A stretch of 64,000 bases of DNA, taken from positions 744,001 to 808,000 of the forward strand of contig JAPWGK010000006.1 of NCBI GenBank assembly GCA_029641185.1. Direction: 5' to 3'. This document shows, one piece after another, positions 58,301 to 64,000 of this stretch. The notes under the pieces were generated by a model that was not told the DNA's origin, did no database searches, and was given only the letters and a program-made list of their open reading frames with translations. The position numbers and the translations under genes were made by a program. The DNA is from Pseudofabraea citricarpa (lineage: Eukaryota > Ascomycota > Leotiomycetes > Helotiales > Dermateaceae). Every line of letters begins with the position of its first letter. Position 1 is the first letter of the stretch.

Positions 58301-60311
58301 CGACAGCTACAGAAAAAGCGACAACCTCTTGGAGAATTGCAACATCCTTCTCTTCACCAATATCATCAAGAATTGCTGTAATGAAGGTTTCTACGCAATC
58401 CGGATCTTCTTCCTGATCCATCATCTCAACAATGTCGAACACGTCAGTGACAGCCTTGAGAGCATGAAGTCGTATGTGTGTGGGCTGAATTCGTGCTGCG
58501 AAGAAAGCCGAAAGAATCGTCCGTACGTTTTCTTTCCAGTCAGAATCAGAGGGATAACATAGCCGATACTCGATATAGTAATCAATTACCAGCTTGGCAC
58601 ATGACTCCGGTAGATGCGGATGGACACTGACGAAGAATGCAATGCAGTCATCCCTCTGGAAAAATTCGCCGGAGGCAGTTTTGTTAAGAAGTTGTTCAAT
58701 TCGCATAATGAGGCTGTAAAGGGTTTGTGCCATACTGGTGGCGACATTTTGACCCATCGCTTCTTCCTTGACCATGGAAGCGCCTGCTAAAGGACTAGCC
58801 ATCCTCGACCGGTCAACTATCAGACGTCCATCTGATGTCTCTAAGGCACGCTGGGCGCACTTTGAAGCCACCTCGAACATCACAGTCCAGTCCTCTTCCA
58901 TTACATTTTCCATAACCTCATCGTTCTCATTGTTGAAAAGCGAGAGAATCATTTTTAGTATGTCAGTCTCAACCTTGGGATGTTCAACAGCCATTACTTT
59001 TTTCAATCCATCCATGAGAAGTGTGAAAGGAACCAACGGGTATCCATTTTCTCCATCTTTGGCAAAAAGTTTCTCAAGCACAGACAATGCTCCTCGGATT
59101 TCACGAATTGTCTGTTTGTCGCTGGATCCTTCAATGTTTGGTTGTCGGAGGATATTAAGCAGATAGCGTACGGTAGTTTGACCATCATGAGAACGACAAA
59201 GATTGCTAATAGACCTCCATGCTTCTGGCTGTACATCTTCGACCAAGCAATGGATCGAGCATAAGACCTTGACGCATTCCAATAACTTTTTGCCTGGGAT
59301 CGCTCCATAGGTGACAATTGCGTCGATGACGTTGATACATGCTCTTAGATCACCCGACAAGGGTGTATGGACACAAATGTAGAGGACAACATTTATGAGA
59401 TCATTAGTTGTCTCTTCTGTCGATACGTTGAAGCTAAACTTGATGATATCCACCACAAAAGCAAATAGTAGAGAGAGATTTGTTTCTTCGCCTAGTGGTG
59501 CCTTGCCTTTCATGCTTCGATGCTGGCGTCCCGCAGCCGCTGCTTGCTTGCGAGCGCTAGTTGTTACCAGAAACGAATCTCGCAACCAGGAGTTTATCAA
59601 CGGAAGAGCCTCATATTGAAAGCCAGAGAGATCCCTGCCGTGTTTCGCTAGTTCAACCACAGAAGTAAGCTGCAAATGAAAATCCTCGGGATTTGCTGGA
59701 GCTGTTAAAGTGTCGAAGAATTCCTTGCGCTCCAAATCGCTCGACGATGAATGGCGAACACAAGCACTCAAGAGCTCAAAACCTGCTACCCGAGCTTCCG
59801 CTGCTTTCGTCGGCTCAATGAGGTCTTTGCCAGCAAACCAAATGTTCATAACCTGAGAAGTGTCAATTGGTAGCTGCCTTGCGTAGATAGTACCACTTAC
59901 ACCTGAGAGGGGGTATTCAGCAACAACATGACGCAGAGCCTCTGCTGCAGATATCCTTTCCGCAATAGAGTCCCCGGCCCTTAATTGATCGTATAGCTGC
60001 TTGTAATTCGGAGGTCCCCCATATATTGCATTCTTTCCGACATTTGGGTGAAGTTGCTGAGCAAGCTGAGCGTGCGCATTCGGCGCAGGCGATTGAGTGC
60101 TAGGACTCTTCACGGATCTACTGCCCGTCAAGCTCTTGAAGACACTAGCAAGTCCGCTGGTGCTCTTTGGCTCGGGGGTTTGGGAGACATCTGCCGAAGC
60201 TGGAGACATAGAGTCACCAAGGAGGGATCGCAAAGGTGCCGGTTGGACTTGGGTACCTATTAAGCCATGCCAAAGATCAGCCAAATGCTTCTGAGAGGGA
60301 GACAGTGCCAT
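55356..60311 (-). CDS. TSC2: Tuberin homologue Tsc2 (Rheb GAP)
   Basis: Tsc2 forms the Tsc1-Tsc2 complex that turns off the GTPase Rheb and so restrains TORC1. A single uninterrupted frame encodes 1651 residues, close to other fungal tuberins. The long N-terminal part is helical, HEAT-like and Leu-rich, with a Ser-rich segment near residues 45-85. The Rap/Ran-GAP domain lies near residues 1290-1530: IGVIYIGENQTKE, ILANVIGSSDYTEFL, then FKKRHIGNDFVNIIFNNSG. The Asn in HIGND (Asn1449, codon 55965-55967) is the catalytic 'thumb' of this GAP class and is present. A Ser-rich C-terminal tail (about 100 residues) could be a phosphorylation target. It is the only long multi-domain gene here without introns, and is divergent from CSE1. 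Confidence 0.93.
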   Translation of the reverse strand: MALSPSQKHLADLWHGLIGTQVQPAPLRSLLGDSMSPASADVSQTPEPKSTSGLASVFKSLTGSRSVKSPSTQSPAPNAHAQLAQQLHPNVGKNAIYGGPPNYKQLYDQLRAGDSIAERISAAEALRHVVAEYPLSGVSGTIYARQLPIDTSQVMNIWFAGKDLIEPTKAAEARVAGFELLSACVRHSSSSDLERKEFFDTLTAPANPEDFHLQLTSVVELAKHGRDLSGFQYEALPLINSWLRDSFLVTTSARKQAAAAGRQHRSMKGKAPLGEETNLSLLFAFVVDIIKFSFNVSTEETTNDLINVVLYICVHTPLSGDLRACINVIDAIVTYGAIPGKKLLECVKVLCSIHCLVEDVQPEAWRSISNLCRSHDGQTTVRYLLNILRQPNIEGSSDKQTIREIRGALSVLEKLFAKDGENGYPLVPFTLLMDGLKKVMAVEHPKVETDILKMILSLFNNENDEVMENVMEEDWTVMFEVASKCAQRALETSDGRLIVDRSRMASPLAGASMVKEEAMGQNVATSMAQTLYSLIMRIEQLLNKTASGEFFQRDDCIAFFVSVHPHLPESCAKLVIDYYIEYRLCYPSDSDWKENVRTILSAFFAARIQPTHIRLHALKAVTDVFDIVEMMDQEEDPDCVETFITAILDDIGEEKDVAILQEVVAFSVAVADSVDIPLFDYVVNAINSSVASDRLQSPLGSPPGSRHGLMSSSRPVSSAASTHVVQTPSNVVTKGLVQIFMKTMDKSPTKSIRVFDLLLDIIRSNSCETDARISALKMMSRLRADWANRLFLTPFTESDGLAASLYRTPASLARKQAVDEASQQNRISRADESATSRLSRSVSITQTHPQGRQPIRLGSGVYRALQRNHQMWMTPDPDALPEPVSGKASPSLTSIIESDDQVVVALTERKALSIGAYLDTMIVLLQNGCDWEVYSYVLVHLASQLTNQALFKAAIPQIRTLRALLCDQLKNSSFYEPPVSSGLRKVDVAICLFQILIMVMSYHGQFSPQEEDDIVRTFVQGVGTERASKCCIHALSICCHELPRSTSKALASILQRMSQIITQSYVAVHILEFLACLSRLQNLYSNFRDDEYRTVFGICFRYLQYVRDHPTKDSTNRNSNPHTRTAASTSEGLRGVPEISNAESNFQPNASDDLPQYVYALAYHVITFWFLSLKLPDRAALVSWITKNLIFTDINGKEHIDEQAQITLDFMQRVAYADVDESAPDPNFTSEVFGEILKKRWIVGYSIVTIEQATRGEWAQITKRQPSGTSCYIIREKFSRPPIHQSLVLTDATRNGQDSDANVVLPSHLLLQLTASIPQGGDICRPIALPDDETMRRAISTFDRNSTVDGHKIGVIYIGENQTKEVDILANVIGSSDYTEFLTGLGTLTKLKGATFNTQGLDREFDSDGEYTFCWRDRVTEIVFHVTTQMPTDLSRDSQCIFKKRHIGNDFVNIIFNNSGLPFRFDTFPSEFNYVNIVITPESRASFVATRLRSESYAQNAFFKVQVMSKPGFPEISPAAETKILSLVALPGFIRLLALNASVFSLVWSNREGGEHISPWRNRLRQITQLRERYGKKQSSASPPSTSSSMSNMRDSINSLGRRSSVATFLTNNTSEQNSQRSSVLSTAETEVAAGSGEGNMIDSLDFSRWA

Positions 60312-61203
60312 AACCGGTACATGCGAGCTATGCTAGCTACCACATGCACCACCGAGGTATCGCAAAGATGAGGACGAATAAATCAAGCCAGCAGGCCGAG
60401 TGAGCTGTGCTTGCTTGCACAGTCCTGCGGCCAGGAAACAACAGCGACTGACCTCAATATCAAGCACACGCATGAGCGCGTGTGAGAAATTTTGAGCAAA
60501 GGCTCACAGCTCATTACAGGTTTTGTTGTGTACGAATAGATAAGCGGATCGGAGGGGTGGAGACGGATAACAGAGAGTCCCTCAATTCCATTCCATATGT
60601 TCCAAGAGTGCAGGGCCGCAGCGAGAGGAACGCAAGCTGGGTTGCCGTATATGAGGGCGCGGAAGCGGGATGTGGACAGGTTGTCGATGTGTGTGTTGTG
60701 AGTTCTGAGAAGTCAGGACACAATCAATGCAGGAAGAAGGTCATCCGGGCTGGTTGACTGCAGCAGGTGGCAGGTGGTTAGCGGGTTAGTGGTCAAGAGA
60801 TTTAGACAAGGCTCTGCCTGCACACACACTTTCATTTTTAGGGGGGGGAGTTACGGGGGGTTACAGGGGGTTATGGGGGGCACCGACCACCATCACTACC
60901 CTATCACTCCCCTATCACTACCCTATCACCACCACCACGACCACGACCACCACCGCTCAGTCGCGGTTTGCCTAGGCTCAGCGCGCTAGGCGGCGGCAAA
61001 AAAGAAAAAGATCCCACATTATTCTCATTCCCTCATTCCACTCCCTCAGCCTTGTCCACTCCCCGGCCGGATCAACCATTCCTCCGTCAGAATTTGGGGA
61101 GCAACGCAACCGTTTGTTCAACTACCTAGGTACCTAGTTGATTCTCTGCTCTTGCGCCTGGCAGTCTTCTCTCACATCTTCATCTTCCAGCCTCTCCTTC
61201 ACC
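60312..61203. promoter_or_regulatory. Divergent promoter region, TSC2 / CSE1
   Basis: 892 bp separate the start codons. A plus-strand tract at 60841-60880 has four G-runs separated by TTAC/TTA-type spacers, directly followed by a ccctatcact tandem and ccaccacga repeats (60895-60955). The CSE1 side near 61120-61140 holds a small palindromic ctaggtacctag. Confidence 0.5.
60841..60880 (+). repeat. Four G-runs with TTAC/TTA spacers
   Basis: Runs of 8, 6, 5 and 6 G are separated by agttac, ttaca and ttat. The pattern fits a G-quadruplex and recalls telomeric sequence, although it is not the canonical TTAGGG repeat. Confidence 0.6.
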
Positions 61204-64000
61204 ATGGCTTCCGATCTGCAGACTGTTGCGCAATTACTCCAGGCCACTCTTGATCCCCGCCAGCACAAACAAGGTGGGTTCCCACAACAGGCTTTGCTTG
61301 TTTACTTTCACTAACTTCGCACCAGCTGAGGCTGCCCTCAAGACCGAAGAGACAAAACCCGGGTTCTCTCTCATCCTTCTTAGCATTGTAGCCAACGAGT
61401 CGTTCCCGCTCAACACACGCCTCTCTGGTGCCTTGCTCTTCAAGAACTTTATCAAATTCAACTATGCGGTGGGTGCCTTTGCGGTGAGGGGTCGTGGTCG
61501 AGTTTGCGCTGATGTTGCCGCAGGACGAAGATGGAAACTACAAGTTGCCAAACAACGAAGTCGAGACGATCAAGAAGGAGCTTATAGGTCTAATGATCTC
61601 GGTGCCTGGCCCACTACAATCACAACTTGGAGAAGCCATCAGTCTTATCGCAGATTCCGACTTTTGGCAACGATGGGATACCCTGGTCCAGGTTAGTAGC
61701 CAAGCTATCTATTCAACTCGCAACTTTCTGACGGGCCTTAGGACTTGGTTTCACGCATTTCAGAGACAAATTATAAAGTCAACAATGGTGTTTTAGAAGT
61801 TGCCCACTCGATTTTCAGACGATGGAGACCCCTCTTCCGAACCGACGATCTATTTACAGAGATCAACCACGTCGTCACTGGATTTGGAACAGCATTTGTG
61901 CAATTGCTTGCGGTATGAAGGGATTTCTACTCTCACTCTAATCTGTTACTTACTAATTGATGCTTAGAGTACCGATCGTCAAATAGAAGCAAACAAAAAC
62001 AACAAAGTAGAGCTGAAGGGACATATGGAAACGATGATCCTTTTAGTCAAGATTTTCTACGATCTCTCAAGCCACGATGTACCCGCTATTCTGGAAGATA
62101 ATCTTCCTGCCATCTCATCATTGTTGCACAAGTATCTAACATATGAGAACCCTCTCTTGGTAACTGACGATGACTCCGAGTCTGGTCCCTTAGAGATTGT
62201 GAAGGCTGGCATTTCCGAGGCCATCACCCTCTATATGCAAAAGTATGAAGAAGACTTCAGAGAGCTTTGTAAACCTTTCATTACAAGTGCATGGACTCTC
62301 TTGACCACTATTGGTCCACAGACCAAATATGACATTCTTGTCAGCAAGGCACTGCAGTTCTTAACCGCTGTCGCAAGTCAAGAGACACATGCACAAAACT
62401 TCAACAACGAAGCAACCTTGGAGCAAGTAGTAGAGAAAGTCATCTTGCCTAATGTCAGTCTTCGCGAATCAGATATCGAGCTGTTTGAGGATGAGCCAAT
62501 TGAGTACATCCGAAGAGATCTCGAGGGATCTGATGCAGACACTCGCCGACGAGCAGCAACAGACTTTTTGCGAAAGCTTCTCGAGAGGTTTGAGGGTTTG
62601 GTCACGGCTGTTGTTGGCAAGTACATCACGCATTACCTTGCTTCGTCCGAGTGGAAGTCCAAAGATACTGCTGAATACTTATTTTCTGCTATTGCAGCCA
62701 AGGGTGTCGTCACTGTCGGACAGGGTGTCAAGACGACCAACTCGCTAGTCAACGTTGTTGAATTCTTCCAGAACAACATCGCTAGCGATCTGGTAACCGA
62801 GGCAGGTGTCGAGCCAATCCTAAAGGTCGATGCTATCAAGTATCTGTACACTTTCCGAAGTCAACTGACTAAGGAGCAATGGAGCGCAGCCTTTAGTCCT
62901 CTGGTACAAAATCTTGCGTCATCCAACTATGTTGTATACACCTACGCTGCCATTGCACTAGAACGAGTCTTGTTCCTTACCAATGATGCAGGCCAGCACC
63001 TTTTCGGTAAAGATGATATCTTGCCATTCTCAAAGGACCTTTTAGAGCATCTCTTCTCATTGATAGAAAAGGACTCCGCACCTCAGAAAGTTCAGGAGAA
63101 TGAGTTTTTGATGCGTTGCGTAATGCGAGTGTTGCTCGTCATCAAGGATGGACTGATCCCAGTAGCAGATAGTGTGCTCCAACATCTGATCAAAATCACA
63201 GAGATCATTGCTCAAAATCCGAGCAACCCACGTTTCTACTACTATCATTTCGAGGCTTTGGGTGCCGTTATCAGGTATGTACACACCGTTCGAGCAAGGA
63301 ATCTACTGACAATCATAGATATGCAGCACCGGCGCAGCCAGAAAAGTTCGAGCAGGACTTATACACACCTTTCGCCGCTATACTATCGAATGATGTTACA
63401 GGTAAGGATGATGATTTTCATAACTTGAAAATGTATTAATGTTGACCAGAATTCCAACCTTACATCTTCCAACTTTTTGCTGCGCTTCTTGAGGCTCGTC
63501 CATCTGGCGCCTTGTCCGAATACTACAAGGCCCTGATTGGACCTATTCTCCAACCCACTCTTTGGGAGACTAGGGGAAGTGTGCCCGCGCTTGCCAGATT
63601 GTTAGCATCGATGATACCTAGGGCAGCTGCTGATCTTGCTGCAAACAACCAAGTCGAAGCGGTCTTGGGCATCTTCCAGAAGTTGATGGCCGGGAAAAAA
63701 CAGACCGAGTTGTACGGATTTGACGTTTTGGAGGCCGCCATCTCATCCTTCGATGTGTAAGTCCCTGGAATATCCAATCTATGGCTTTACTGACGTCAGT
63801 TTTAGCTCTGCAATTGACCAGTACTTCCAACCAGTTCTAAGTATTATTTATACCCGCTTGAATGCCAACCCATCTGAGTCATTCAAGCGCCGATTTGTTC
63901 GATTCTACCATCTTGTCTCATCTAGGGATCAGCAAGGTTTAGGCGCAGACTTTTTCATCCAGAAGACGGACGCCATCCAGGATGGAATTTTTGTTCCAAT
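61204..64000 (+). CDS. CSE1: Exportin-2 / importin-alpha re-exporter Cse1 (partial)
   Basis: Cse1 carries importin-alpha back to the cytoplasm with Ran-GTP. The gene runs off the window. Exons seen: 61204-61273, 61326-61468, 61524-61691, 61742-61912, 61968-63274, 63319-63401, 63450-63756 and 63806 to the edge, about 814 codons of roughly 960 expected. It begins MASDLQTVAQLLQATLDPRQ. Family blocks include LLFKNFIKFNYA joined to DEDGNYKLP, then ISEAITLYMQKYEEDF, EDEPIEYIRRDLEGSDADTR (a hallmark block) and RRAATDFLRKLLERFEG. HEAT repeats span the whole protein. Intron density is high at the 5' end. Phases are consistent across all seven junctions. Confidence 0.93.

Noticed and set aside
1..64000. 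tRNA, 5S rRNA or snRNA genes
   Set aside because: I looked for B-box-like ggttcga motifs and known snRNA signatures on both strands and found none with a matching partner. A covariance search would be decisive.

Overview
The window is nuclear DNA from a filamentous ascomycete (Pezizomycotina; I lean towards Leotiomycetes but cannot prove it). Genes are mostly split by short GT-AG introns of about 45-120 bp with fungal branch-site-like motifs. Gene density is moderate, with large gene-poor gaps. Proteins such as a DUF2015 protein, an Azf1-type zinc-finger regulator and N. crassa-like Tom40/Tom7 point the same way. I rebuilt 18 protein-coding genes from splice sites and reading frame. I saw no tRNA, rRNA, CRISPR array or intact transposon.

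Layout. 1-3 kb: ribosomal protein eL28 (-) and a DUF2015 protein (+), divergent. 3.7-5.8 kb: co-repressor TUP1 (-). 8.6-9.7 kb: sterol C-5 desaturase ERG3 (+). 10.5-12.6 kb: 6-phosphofructo-2-kinase (-), divergent from TOM40 (+, 13.5-14.8 kb). 14.8-23.7 kb: an 8.9 kb gene-poor stretch rich in simple repeats, leading into a GSK-3 kinase (+). 26.2-28.8 kb: nuclear cap-binding protein CBP80 (+), tail to tail with SF3b subunit 4/Hsh49 (-). 31 kb: TOM7 (+). 32-33 kb: a mitochondrial FAD/folate-type carrier (+). 34.4-35.3 kb: ABC ATPase CAF16 (+). 35.8-38.3 kb: Elongator subunit ELP2 (-), head to head with URM1 (+, 38.6-39.4 kb). 42.9-44.8 kb: Azf1-like C2H2 regulator (-). 44.8-53.4 kb: a second gene-poor stretch, AT-rich towards its end. 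53.4-55.1 kb: GH43 glycosidase (+). 55.4-60.3 kb: TSC2/tuberin (-). 61.2 kb to the end: CSE1 exportin (+), cut by the window edge.

Most genes are housekeeping and have no operon-like logic, but some neighbours share a pathway. ELP2 and URM1 start 336 bp apart on opposite strands and act on the same wobble uridine of tRNAs (mcm5 and s2 modification). CBP80 and Hsh49 both act on nascent pre-mRNA. TOM40 and TOM7 belong to one mitochondrial import complex. GSK-3, Elongator/Urm1 and TSC2 all touch nutrient/TOR signalling. The oddest sequence observations are the lost catalytic histidine in the phosphatase half of the PFK-2 enzyme, a family of small TCAAC-loop hairpins between CAF16 and ELP2 with compensatory stem changes, and a 52-residue TOM7 split into five exons.
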